Shown: positions 1 through 6,027 of the stretch, in pieces
Layout of the letters: every line of letters begins with the position of its first letter
Numbering within the stretch: position 1 is the first letter of the stretch
DNA from: an uncultured Oscillospiraceae bacterium
GTDB taxonomy: Bacteria > Bacillota > Clostridia > Oscillospirales > Oscillospiraceae
Direction of reading: 5' to 3'
Length of the DNA: 14,187 nt
Assembly: GCA_910588045.1 (NCBI GenBank)
Contig: CAJUPS010000083.1
Location: 1 to 14,187 of the forward strand
Notes under the pieces: model-generated
The model's input: only the letters and a program-made list of their open reading frames with translations
Told to the model about the DNA's origin: nothing
Database searches by the model: none
Position numbers and translations under genes: made by a program

Positions 1-258
1 ATTGTCATCCCCCAGGCGTTCAAGAACATCCTGCCCTCCCTGGGCAACGAGTTCATCACCCTCTTTAAGGACACCTCCCTGGTCCAGGCCATCGGCGCGG
101 CGGAGCTGACCTACTACGCCTTCACCATCGGGGGGCGGACCTTCGACTACATGCCGCCCCTCATCGGGATTGCGCTGATGTACCTGGTGGTGGTGATCGT
201 CTTCACCTGGCTCCAGGGGAAGCTGGAAAGGAGGCTTCGGCAAAGTGATCGATGTTAA
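1..258 (+). CDS. Polar amino acid ABC transporter permease, C-terminal part only
   Basis: The window opens inside this gene; 85 codons remain before TAA at 256-258. The visible part contains the cytoplasmic EAA-type coupling loop typical of the HisM/GlnP permease family (VIPQAFKNILPSLGNEFI, then LFKDTSLVQAIGAAEL). This loop docks on the ATPase. A final hydrophobic span follows (about residues 55-76, MPPLIGIALMYLVVVIVFTW), then a short basic tail. The gene overlaps the next ATPase gene by 14 bp, so the two are almost certainly co-translated subunits of one importer. The binding protein and the rest of the permease must lie upstream. The family is clear; the substrate (glutamine, histidine, cystine, arginine or other) cannot be told. 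Confidence 0.93.
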   Translation: MVIPQAFKNILPSLGNEFITLFKDTSLVQAIGAAELTYYAFTIGGRTFDYMPPLIGIALMYLVVVIVFTWLQGKLERRLRQSDRC

Positions 259-967
259 GAACCTCTCCAAGTCTTTCGGGGACCACCTGGTACTCCGCGG
301 CATCGACCAGCACATCTCCCCCGGGGAGAAGGTGGTCATCATCGGGCCCTCCGGGTCCGGGAAGTCCACGTTCCTGCGGTGCCTCAATCTCCTGGAGACC
401 CCCACCGGGGGGACCATCACCTTCCAGGGCCAGGAGATCACGGGCCCCAAGGTGGACATCGACAAGGTCCGGGAGCAGATGGGCATGGTGTTCCAGCACT
501 TCAACCTGTTCCCCAACATGACCATCCGGAAAAATATCACCCTGGCCCCCGTGCGCACGGGGCTCATGAAGCAGGCGGAGGCCGACGAGGCCGCCGTGGC
601 CCTGCTCCACCGGGTGGGGCTGGAGGAGAAGGCGGACGCCTATCCCAACCAGCTCTCCGGCGGGCAGAAGCAGCGCGTGGCCATCGTCCGGGCCCTGGCC
701 ATGAAGCCCAAGGTGATGCTCTTCGACGAGCCCACCTCCGCCCTGGACCCGGAGATGGTGGGCGAGGTGCTGGACGTGATGAAGGAGCTGGCCCGGGAGG
801 GCATGACCATGGTGGTGGTGACCCACGAGATGGGTTTCGCCCGGGAGGTGGGCAGCCGCATGCTCTTCATGGACGAGGGCGTCGTTCTGGAGGAGAACAC
901 GCCGGGGGAGCTCTTCGGCCACCCCCGGAGTGAACGCCTGCGCTCCTTCCTCGCCAAGGTGCTCTGA
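245..967 (+). CDS. Polar amino acid ABC transporter ATP-binding protein (GlnQ/HisP type)
   Basis: A 240-residue cytoplasmic ATPase that powers the importer whose permease precedes it. Walker A is GPSGSGKST (34-42), the Q-loop is at Gln84 (MVFQHFNLFP), the ABC signature is LSGGQKQR (137-144), Walker B is VMLFDEP (157-163) and the switch histidine is His194 (VTHEMGF). All catalytic elements are present and the length is normal for GlnQ. The start is GTG at 245, chosen because AGGAGG lies at 231-236 and the protein begins MIDVKNLSKSF as in the family. The start lies inside the permease gene, so translation is coupled. The TGA stop is also the first three bases of a short repeat that recurs at the end of livF. 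The protein ends in a family-typical way (RSFLAKVL), so it is not truncated. Confidence 0.96.
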   Translation: MIDVKNLSKSFGDHLVLRGIDQHISPGEKVVIIGPSGSGKSTFLRCLNLLETPTGGTITFQGQEITGPKVDIDKVREQMGMVFQHFNLFPNMTIRKNITLAPVRTGLMKQAEADEAAVALLHRVGLEEKADAYPNQLSGGQKQRVAIVRALAMKPKVMLFDEPTSALDPEMVGEVLDVMKELAREGMTMVVVTHEMGFAREVGSRMLFMDEGVVLEENTPGELFGHPRSERLRSFLAKVL

Positions 968-1013
968 ACCTTTTTCTTGAGAGCCTGTTTAGCATCTCCC
1001 CGCGCACGGTGAC
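965..1013. repeat. Dispersed intergenic repeat, copy A (short)
   Basis: Lies between the convergent ends of the amino acid ATPase gene and the KamA-like gene. It begins with the stop codon, TGAACCTTTTTCTTGA (965-980), and ends with CGCACGGTGAC (1003-1013). The reverse complements of both blocks recur in the same relative order at 4368-4457, where copy B is longer. No intrinsic terminator stem is visible in copy A. The rest of the interval (1014-1039) shows nothing recognisable. Confidence 0.6.
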
Positions 1014-1039
1014 GATGGGTGTTTCTGACGGGGGCGAGG

Positions 1040-2149
1040 CTAGATTCCGTTCAGATCCTCGTCCAGCCAGGTGGCGGAGGGGGGCAGCGCCCGGGTGAAG
1101 ATGCGGGCGTTGTCGGCGTCGTCCTTGCTCTGGTGGAACTTGAAGACGGTCTCGCCGGAGGCGAGCGCGCCGATGATCTCGATCTTGCCCCGGGGGTGGC
1201 TCATGGCGTAGCGGACGGATTTCCCGAAGCCGTTCTGCCGGGCCTTGGCGGCGTCGATGATCCGGAGGCCCTCCGCAATGGGGACCTGGAAGCGCTCCTT
1301 GACGCCGGTTACGGGGCGGCACTGGAAGACGTAGTAGGGGGCGATCCCCACCCGGGTGAGCCGGGAGAGCAGCTGCCCCAGCACTTCGCCGCTGTCGTTG
1401 ACGCCCCGCAGCAGCACCGTTTGGTTGCGGACCTGGACGCCCCGCTCGATCATGGCCCGCACGGCCCGGATGGCCTGGGGCGTGATCTCCCGGGGGTGGT
1501 TGAACTGGGTCACCAGGTACAGGGCCTTCTTCTGGGCGTAGTGGGCGAACATGTCCAGAAATTCCTGGTCGCCGTAGATGCGCTCCGGGAGCGTCACCGG
1601 GATCCGGGAGCCGAAGCGGATGAAGTCCAGACGGTCGATGGCGGTCAGCTCGCTGAGGTAACGGCCAATGATCTCGTTGGCGTTCATGAAGGCGTCGCCG
1701 CCGGTGATGAGGATGTTCGTGACGGACTCGTGGCTCTTGACGTAGGATACGGCCTCGTCCACCCGGCGGTTGAGCTCATCCTCGCTGAGCCCCACCATCC
1801 GCTTCCGGAAGCAGTGGCGGCAGTACATGGCGCACTGGTTGCTGCTCAGCAGCAGCACCGTCTGCGCGTACTTGTGCTGGAGGCCCTCCAGCTTGGTGTT
1901 GGATTCCTCCCCGCTGGTGTCGAAGGACCCGCCGGGGTCGAACTCGTCCAGGGAGGGGATGCACATCCGTCCGATGGGGTCCCTGGGGTCCTTGGGGTCC
2001 ACCAGGGAGAGGTAGTAGGGTGTAATCAGCATGGGGAACCGCCGGGCCACCTCCGCGCGGCGGGCCGTCTCCTCCGGGGACCAGCCCAGCAGGGGCGCTA
2101 ACTCCTCTGCGGTCCGGATACCCTTCCTCAATTCTTCCTGCCAGCTCAT
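1040..2149 (-). CDS. KamA-family radical SAM / PLP aminomutase-like protein, substrate unknown
   Basis: A 369-residue relative of lysine 2,3-aminomutase, which moves an amino group using a 4Fe-4S cluster, S-adenosylmethionine and PLP. The cluster motif CAMYCRHC (CxxxCxxC) has Cys106, 110 and 113; ITGGDAF (148-154) matches the SAM-binding GGD motif; the PLP lysine should be Lys322 in HPRGKI. By gap-free comparison with clostridial KamA from memory, the two aspartates that hold the substrate lysine side chain (Asp293, Asp330) are Arg278 and Ala315 here. The protein is also about 45 residues shorter than KamA at the C-terminus. It is therefore probably not a lysine 2,3-aminomutase; a glutamate-like or other substrate is possible. 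The start is ATG 2149 with AAAGGCGG eight bases upstream; an in-frame GTG at 2158 would sit inside that ribosome binding site. It lies 97 bp downstream of capA on the same strand. Confidence 0.88.
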   Translation of the reverse strand: MSWQEELRKGIRTAEELAPLLGWSPEETARRAEVARRFPMLITPYYLSLVDPKDPRDPIGRMCIPSLDEFDPGGSFDTSGEESNTKLEGLQHKYAQTVLLLSSNQCAMYCRHCFRKRMVGLSEDELNRRVDEAVSYVKSHESVTNILITGGDAFMNANEIIGRYLSELTAIDRLDFIRFGSRIPVTLPERIYGDQEFLDMFAHYAQKKALYLVTQFNHPREITPQAIRAVRAMIERGVQVRNQTVLLRGVNDSGEVLGQLLSRLTRVGIAPYYVFQCRPVTGVKERFQVPIAEGLRIIDAAKARQNGFGKSVRYAMSHPRGKIEIIGALASGETVFKFHQSKDDADNARIFTRALPPSATWLDEDLNGI

Positions 2150-2180
2150 ATGCTGCACCGCCTTTCATAAAATATGTGCG

Positions 2181-2208
2181 ATGGCCCGCTCCTCCGGGAG
2201 CGGGCCAT
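2181..2208 (-). terminator. Perfect 12-bp hairpin between capA-like gene and kamA-like gene
   Basis: ATGGCCCGCTCC (2181-2192) and GGAGCGGGCCAT (2197-2208) are perfectly complementary around a 4-base loop. On the minus strand the stem is followed after about seven bases by a short T-run (ATATTTTATG). This makes it a weak intrinsic terminator after the CapA-type gene, or a structured leader of the KamA-type gene. No convincing promoter for the latter was seen between here and its start. Confidence 0.5.
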
Positions 2209-2233
2209 ACGTCTGCGAAACGATCAAATTTCC

Positions 2234-2250
2234 CTGACCGGAACGGTCAG
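2234..2250. repeat. Small perfect hairpin over the capA-like stop codon
   Basis: CTGACCG (2234-2240) and CGGTCAG (2244-2250) pair perfectly around GAA. The hairpin spans the TGA stop (2247-2249) of the CapA-type gene. Read on the plus strand it is followed by GTCGTTTT, so it could act as a weak terminator in that direction. Confidence 0.4.
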
Positions 2251-3248
2251 GTCGTTTTGGGAATCGGAGATGTGGTTTTCCCATCCATGAAGTCCAGTAC
2301 CTGCTGTCGGACGGTCTCGTCCTCGATGATCCCGGGGCAGTAGTTGTTGCCGCTCTCCCCGGTGTAGACATAGCAGGGGATGATGTCGCCGGATTTGGTC
2401 TCCAGCGCGCCGTCCGCTCCCACGTGGAGCGTCAGCTGGTAGATAATGGTGCGGTTCTCCGGGTACTTGCTGCCGCCGTAGCAGAAGTTGCCCATGGAGT
2501 ACACGATGTCCGTGCCGTTGTAGGTCTCCCGGGGCTGGAGCACGTGGGGGTGGTTGCCGATGACCAGGTCAGCGCCCTCGTCCACCAGTCTGCGGGAGGC
2601 CCGCTGCCGCCACTCCTCCGGGGCGTGGGCCTTCTCCTTGCCGCCGTGGTAGAAGACGATCTGGAAATCGGACTCCTCCTCCGCCGCGCGGATGCGCCGG
2701 ACGATGTCGCCCGCCTGCCGCTCGTTCCACAGGCCGTGGCAGATCACGGCGATCCGGTAGCCCTCCTTCTCAAAATAGAAGGTCCTGTCGTTGCTGCCGT
2801 ACAGGAGCCCGGCCTTCTCCACCGCCTTGACGGTATCCCTGGCGCCCTCGGGTCCATAGTCCCCGGTGTGGTTGTTGGCCAGGGACACGGCCTCCACGCC
2901 GGAGGAGGTGAGGATCTCCGCGTTGGACGAGGGTCCTCTGTACCAGTAGGCGGGGTCGTGGTCCTTCTCCCGCTCCTCCAGCGCCCGGTCCGTCAGGACG
3001 TTCTCCAGGTTGACCACCGTCAGGTCGTCGGCCTCGAAGAGGGAGCGCACGTTCTGCAAGAAGTAGGTGGCCTCCTGCGCTCTGGCGTAGGCGCTGAAAT
3101 TGCTGGCGGTGAGCTCGTTGCGATAGGAGGCCAGCATCACATCCCCGGCGATGCTGACCACGATGTCGAAGCCCTCGTATTCCTCCGATGCGCGGGCCGC
3201 GCCGCACAGCAGCAGGCATACCAGACACAGGCACAAAAAGCGCTTCAT
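2247..3248 (-). CDS. Secreted CapA-family (PGA_cap) metallophosphatase-like protein
   Basis: 333 residues. The N-terminus MKRFLCLCLVCLLLCGAARA is a signal peptide with an AxA-type cleavage site before Ser21, so the protein is exported; no proper lipobox is present despite several cysteines. The mature part carries the CapA/calcineurin-like metal-site motifs in order: AGDVML (34-39), VVNLENVLT (78-86), ANNHTGDYG (124-132), VFYHGG (198-203) and GNHPHVLQ (231-238), then IVYSMGNF (248-255). CapA homologues act in poly-gamma-glutamate or other cell-surface polymer metabolism; no capB/capC partner is in the window, so the role is open. The start is ATG 3248 with AAAGGCGG at a normal distance; an upstream in-frame start (3281) would put charged residues before the signal peptide. 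A candidate promoter lies about 290 bp upstream with structured DNA between. Confidence 0.9.
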   Translation of the reverse strand: MKRFLCLCLVCLLLCGAARASEEYEGFDIVVSIAGDVMLASYRNELTASNFSAYARAQEATYFLQNVRSLFEADDLTVVNLENVLTDRALEEREKDHDPAYWYRGPSSNAEILTSSGVEAVSLANNHTGDYGPEGARDTVKAVEKAGLLYGSNDRTFYFEKEGYRIAVICHGLWNERQAGDIVRRIRAAEEESDFQIVFYHGGKEKAHAPEEWRQRASRRLVDEGADLVIGNHPHVLQPRETYNGTDIVYSMGNFCYGGSKYPENRTIIYQLTLHVGADGALETKSGDIIPCYVYTGESGNNYCPGIIEDETVRQQVLDFMDGKTTSPIPKTT

Positions 3249-3304
3249 CCAATGGGCCGCCTTTCCGTCCCGGAGGCGCACCCCCGGACATGTTGTAGCT
3301 GTGT

Positions 3305-3510
3305 GTCAAAAAAGTGGCTGTGCCACTTTTTTGAGAAAGGGGACCGGGCCGAGTTCGGCCCGCAAAGTGCTTTTTCCGTGGGCCACGCTTTGCGTGGCTT
3401 AGCGCTAAAAGTGCCGCCATGCGGCGCTTCACGGACGTACACGCCGCCGAAAAAGCGATTGCAATTTATTTTCGCCTTCGGCGAAAACTCCTGCGGAGGG
3501 CTTTTTTGAC
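3305..3510. mobile_element. Hairpin-chain element with 10-bp inverted ends (MITE-like, non-coding)
   Basis: The ends GTCAAAAAAG (3305-3314) and CTTTTTTGAC (3501-3510) are perfect inverted repeats. Between or overlapping them are six hairpins in series: 3308-3332 (11-bp stem), 3345-3362 (8 bp), 3382-3398 (7 bp), 3411-3427 (5 to 7 bp), 3469-3487 (8 bp) and 3488-3498 (4 bp). No coding potential is evident and no target duplication was found. With its flanks it makes up the gene-free stretch 3249-3661. It may be a small mobile element or a structured leader of the CapA-type gene. Confidence 0.5.
3308..3332. terminator. Symmetrical A/T-flanked hairpin, bidirectional terminator shape
   Basis: AAAAAAGTGGC, loop TGT, GCCACTTTTTT is a perfect 11-bp stem. 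Read on either strand it gives a GTGGC stem followed by six T, so it can terminate transcription both ways. On the minus strand it lies between the candidate capA-type promoter (3534-3562) and that gene's start (3248). A transcript from that promoter would therefore meet a terminator before the gene. Confidence 0.55.
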
Positions 3511-3533
3511 CATCTGGTTGTAGGTCTGTATTT

Positions 3534-3562
3534 AGTATACCATATCCGGTGGATGGGCGCAA
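3534..3562 (-). promoter_or_regulatory. Candidate promoter for the CapA-type gene
   Basis: On the minus strand TATACT (3539 to 3534) is preceded by TGG, an extended -10 form. A weak -35, TTGCGC (3562 to 3557), lies 17 bp away. The -10 is good and the -35 poor. Transcription would cross the hairpin chain before reaching the CapA-type gene. Confidence 0.45.
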
Positions 3563-3604
3563 GCGTAAAAATCGGTCACCCTTCGACAACCCCACAGGCT
3601 GCCC

Positions 3605-3633
3605 TTGTCATTTCCCGGAAAGGGTGGTATAAT
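3605..3633 (+). promoter_or_regulatory. Sigma-A promoter of trmB
   Basis: TTGTCA (3605-3610), a 17-bp spacer and TATAAT (3628-3633) preceded by TGG (extended -10). The start codon follows about 28 bases after the -10, giving a short leader with GGAGGT (3649-3654). Confidence 0.85.
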
Positions 3634-3661
3634 CAAGCGAAAACGCCTGGAGGTAGAACAA

Positions 3662-4306
3662 ATGCGGATGCGGAAAAAGAAAAATCTGGTCCCCCGGATG
3701 GAGCGCTGCGCGGCCTGCCAAGTGAAGGACGGCTTCGCGCTGAAGGGCCGCTGGCGGGAAACGCTGATGCCCGGCGCGACGGAGCTGCGCCTGGAGCTGG
3801 GCTGCGGCAAGGGCCGTTTCACCGTCGAGACGGCCCGGCAGAATCCGGAGATTCTGTTCATCGCCATCGAGAAGGTGCCGGACGCCCTGGTGGTAGCCAT
3901 GGAGCGGGCCACGGAGCTGGCGCTGAAAAACGTCTTCTTCGTGGTGGGGGACGCGGCGCTGCTGCCGGACTACTTCGCCCAGGACGAGGTGGACCTTATC
4001 TACATCAATTTCTGCGACCCCTGGCCCCCCAAGGGACAGGCCAAGCGCCGCCTGACCCACCGGGGCTTCCTGACGCTGTACCGCAAGGTCCTCAAGGGCG
4101 GCGGTCAGATCCATTTCAAGACGGACAACCAGCCCCTCTTCGAGTTCTCCGTCCTGGAGTTCCCGGAGGCGGGCTACGAGCTCTCCGAGGTGACCCGGAA
4201 TCTCCACGAGCACGGCCCTCAGGGCGTCATGACGGATTACGAGGCGAAATTCTACGCCGAGGGCCTGCCCATCAACCGCTGCGTAGGGACCCTGATCCCC
4301 CAATAA
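3662..4306 (+). CDS. trmB: tRNA (guanine-N7-)-methyltransferase
   Basis: A 214-residue cytoplasmic enzyme expected to methylate G46 in the tRNA variable loop using S-adenosylmethionine. The SAM-binding motif I is LELGCGKGRF (44-53), with the acidic residue of IEK (69-71) at the end of the second strand and GDAALLPDYF (97-106) following. The family signature NFCDPWPPKGQAKRRLTH spans 116-132, close to the usual NFPDPWPKKRHxKRRL. TDNQPLFE (154-161) and TDYEAKF (191-197) match the C-terminal substrate motifs. The length is normal. The start is ATG 3662 with GGAGGT seven bases upstream; the longer frame starting at TTG 3605 would begin on the -35 box. It is monocistronic, with its own promoter and a downstream hairpin, convergent with the liv operon. 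Confidence 0.96.
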   Translation: MRMRKKKNLVPRMERCAACQVKDGFALKGRWRETLMPGATELRLELGCGKGRFTVETARQNPEILFIAIEKVPDALVVAMERATELALKNVFFVVGDAALLPDYFAQDEVDLIYINFCDPWPPKGQAKRRLTHRGFLTLYRKVLKGGGQIHFKTDNQPLFEFSVLEFPEAGYELSEVTRNLHEHGPQGVMTDYEAKFYAEGLPINRCVGTLIPQ

Positions 4307-4314
4307 CAAAACCA

Positions 4315-4347
4315 GACGAGGCGTGGAGCAATACTCCACGCCTCGTC
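4315..4347 (+). terminator. 14-bp hairpin after trmB
   Basis: GACGAGGCGTGGAG (4315-4328) and CTCCACGCCTCGTC (4334-4347) pair perfectly around CAATA, nine bases after the trmB stop. The T-run on the plus strand is poor (ATCGTTTCC); on the minus strand TGGTTTTGTT follows. It could serve both convergent transcripts. Confidence 0.7.
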
Positions 4348-4367
4348 ATCGTTTCCCTCCAAAGTGC

Positions 4368-4457
4368 GTCACCGTGCGGAAATGTTGGTATCGCACCGCA
4401 CCAAAGAGCGCGCTAAAGTTCTTTTGGGGAACCTTTTTCTTTCAAGAAAAAGGTTCA
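4368..4457. repeat. Dispersed intergenic repeat, copy B (long)
   Basis: Begins with GTCACCGTGCG (4368-4378) and ends with CAAGAAAAAGGTTCA (4443-4457). Reverse complements of both blocks border copy A at 965-1013. Its end is a hairpin: GAACCTTTTTCTT (4429-4441) pairs with AAGAAAAAGGTTC (4444-4456). The last three bases are the livF stop codon on the minus strand. The hairpin is A/T-rich and has no good T-run beyond it, so it is at best a weak terminator. Confidence 0.6.
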
Positions 4458-5162
4458 TCCCCCCAGGTACGCCTTGCGCACCTGGTCGCTGGCCATGAGT
4501 TCCGACCCGGTGCCGGACAGGGAGATGCGTCCGGTCTCCAGCACGTAGGCCCGGTCGGCTACGCTCAGGGCCGCCTGGGCGTTCTGTTCCACCAGCAGGA
4601 TGGTGGTCCCCCCCGCGTGGAGCTCCTTGATGATGTCGAAAATCTGCTCCACCAGGATCGGGGCCAGGCCCATGGAGGGCTCATCCAGCATCAGCAGCTT
4701 GGGGCTGCTCATCAGCGCCCGCCCCATGGCCAACATCTGCTGTTCCCCGCCGGAGAGGGTCCCGGCCACCTGCCTGCGGCGCTCCTCTAGCCGGGGGAAC
4801 CGCCGGTACACGTTCTCGATGCCGGGCGCAATGGCGGAATTGGGCTGGGTGTACGCGCCCATCTCCAGGTTCTCCTCCACGGTCATCTGCAAGAAGATCC
4901 GCCGCCCCTCCGGCACTTGGGCCAGGCCCCGCTCCACCACCTTGTGGGGGGCCACGCCCTTGAGGTCCTGGTCCATGAAGCGCACGGACCCCGTCCGCGG
5001 GTGCAGCAGACCGGAGACCGTATTGAGCACCGTGGACTTCCCCGCGCCGTTGGCCCCGATGAGGGTGACGACCTCGCCCTCGTTGACCTCGAAGGAGACG
5101 CCCTTCACGGCGTGGATGCTGCCGTAGTACACATGGAGGTCATCCACTTTCAGCATTGCCAT
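4455..5162 (-). CDS. livF: Branched-chain amino acid type ABC transporter ATP-binding protein LivF
   Basis: 235 residues, one of the two cytoplasmic ATPases of the importer. Walker A is GANGAGKST (36-44), the signature is LSGGEQQML (136-144), Walker B is LLMLDEP (156-162), and the switch region is LVEQNA, with Gln193 in place of histidine as is usual in LivF. The length is typical. The start is ATG 5162: AAGGAGG lies at a proper distance, and the livG stop is only four bases upstream, so the genes are tightly coupled. A second ATG two codons in is less well placed. It is the last gene of the minus-strand liv cluster. The substrate could be branched-chain amino acids or another compound handled by this importer class; the sequence does not decide. 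Confidence 0.95.
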   Translation of the reverse strand: MAMLKVDDLHVYYGSIHAVKGVSFEVNEGEVVTLIGANGAGKSTVLNTVSGLLHPRTGSVRFMDQDLKGVAPHKVVERGLAQVPEGRRIFLQMTVEENLEMGAYTQPNSAIAPGIENVYRRFPRLEERRRQVAGTLSGGEQQMLAMGRALMSSPKLLMLDEPSMGLAPILVEQIFDIIKELHAGGTTILLVEQNAQAALSVADRAYVLETGRISLSGTGSELMASDQVRKAYLGG

Positions 5163-5166
5163 CGTC

Positions 5167-6027
5167 TCACGCCTCCTTCTGTTTTCCGAGATACGCCTCG
5201 ATCACGGCGGGGTTGGACTGGATGTCATCCGGCGTCCCCTTGGCGATGATCCGACCGAAGTTCAGCACGCAGATGCCCTCGCAGACCCCCATGACCAGAT
5301 TCATGTCGTGCTCAATGAGCATGATGGCGATCTGGAAGGTGTCCCGGATTTTCCGGATGTTGTTCATCAGCTCCGCCGTCTCCGACGGGTTCATCCCCGC
5401 CGCCGGTTCGTCCAGCAGCAGCAGGCTGGGCCTGGTGGCCAGCGCCCGGACGATCTCCAGACGCCGCTGGGCCCCATAGGGCAGGGAACCCGCCTGGTAG
5501 TTCGCCATGTCCTGCATGTCGAAGATGGACAGCAGCTCCAGGGCCTTCTCGTGGGCTTCCCGCTCCCTCTTCCAGTAGGAGGGCAGCCGGAGGATGCCGG
5601 AGAGGGCGTTGTACCGGGTGTGCTCGTGGAGCCCCACCTTCACGTTCTCCTCCACCGTCAGGTTGCCGAAGAGCCGGATGTTCTGGAAGGTCCGGGCCAC
5701 GCCCATGTGGTTGAGCTGGATGGTGGTCTTGCCCGCCGTGTCCCGGCCGTCGACCATGACGGTGCCCCGGGTGGGCTGGTAGACCTTGGTCAGGAGGTTG
5801 AACACGGTGGTCTTCCCCGCGCCGTTGGGCCCGATGAGCCCCGCGATCTCCGTGCGGCCGATGGCCATATTGAAGTCGTCCACCGCCGTGAGCCCGCCGA
5901 AGTCGATGCCCAGGTGGCGGCACTCCAGGATGGGCCGCTTGTCCACGTCCCGCTCGGGGATGATGTTGGTGCTGGGGACCGGCACCAGCTTGGGCTTGGG
6001 ATAGCTGTTCTTGTTCTGCTCGCTCAT
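5167..6027 (-). CDS. livG: Branched-chain amino acid type ABC transporter ATP-binding protein LivG
   Basis: 286 residues, the second ATPase subunit. A hydrophilic N-terminal stretch of about 30 residues, rich in lysine and proline, precedes the ABC domain and is longer than in typical LivG. Walker A is GPNGAGKTT (66-74), the Q-loop is at Gln115 (RTFQNIRLF), the LivG-type signature is LPYGAQRRLE (182-191), Walker B is LLLLDEPAAG (202-211), and the switch histidine is His240 (IEHDMNLV). The start codon overlaps the livM stop as ATGA (6024-6027), with a purine-rich AGGAAGGGGG upstream, so translation is coupled to livM. Confidence 0.95.
   Translation of the reverse strand: MSEQNKNSYPKPKLVPVPSTNIIPERDVDKRPILECRHLGIDFGGLTAVDDFNMAIGRTEIAGLIGPNGAGKTTVFNLLTKVYQPTRGTVMVDGRDTAGKTTIQLNHMGVARTFQNIRLFGNLTVEENVKVGLHEHTRYNALSGILRLPSYWKREREAHEKALELLSIFDMQDMANYQAGSLPYGAQRRLEIVRALATRPSLLLLDEPAAGMNPSETAELMNNIRKIRDTFQIAIMLIEHDMNLVMGVCEGICVLNFGRIIAKGTPDDIQSNPAVIEAYLGKQKEA

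Noticed and set aside
1019..2101. Long plus-strand open frame antisense to the KamA-like gene
   Set aside because: It has no family motifs. The minus-strand frame has the radical SAM and PLP motifs and a good ribosome binding site.
3305..3510. CRISPR array or tandem repeat
   Set aside because: The repeated feature is inverted hairpins of different sequence, not direct repeats with spacers, and no cas genes are present.
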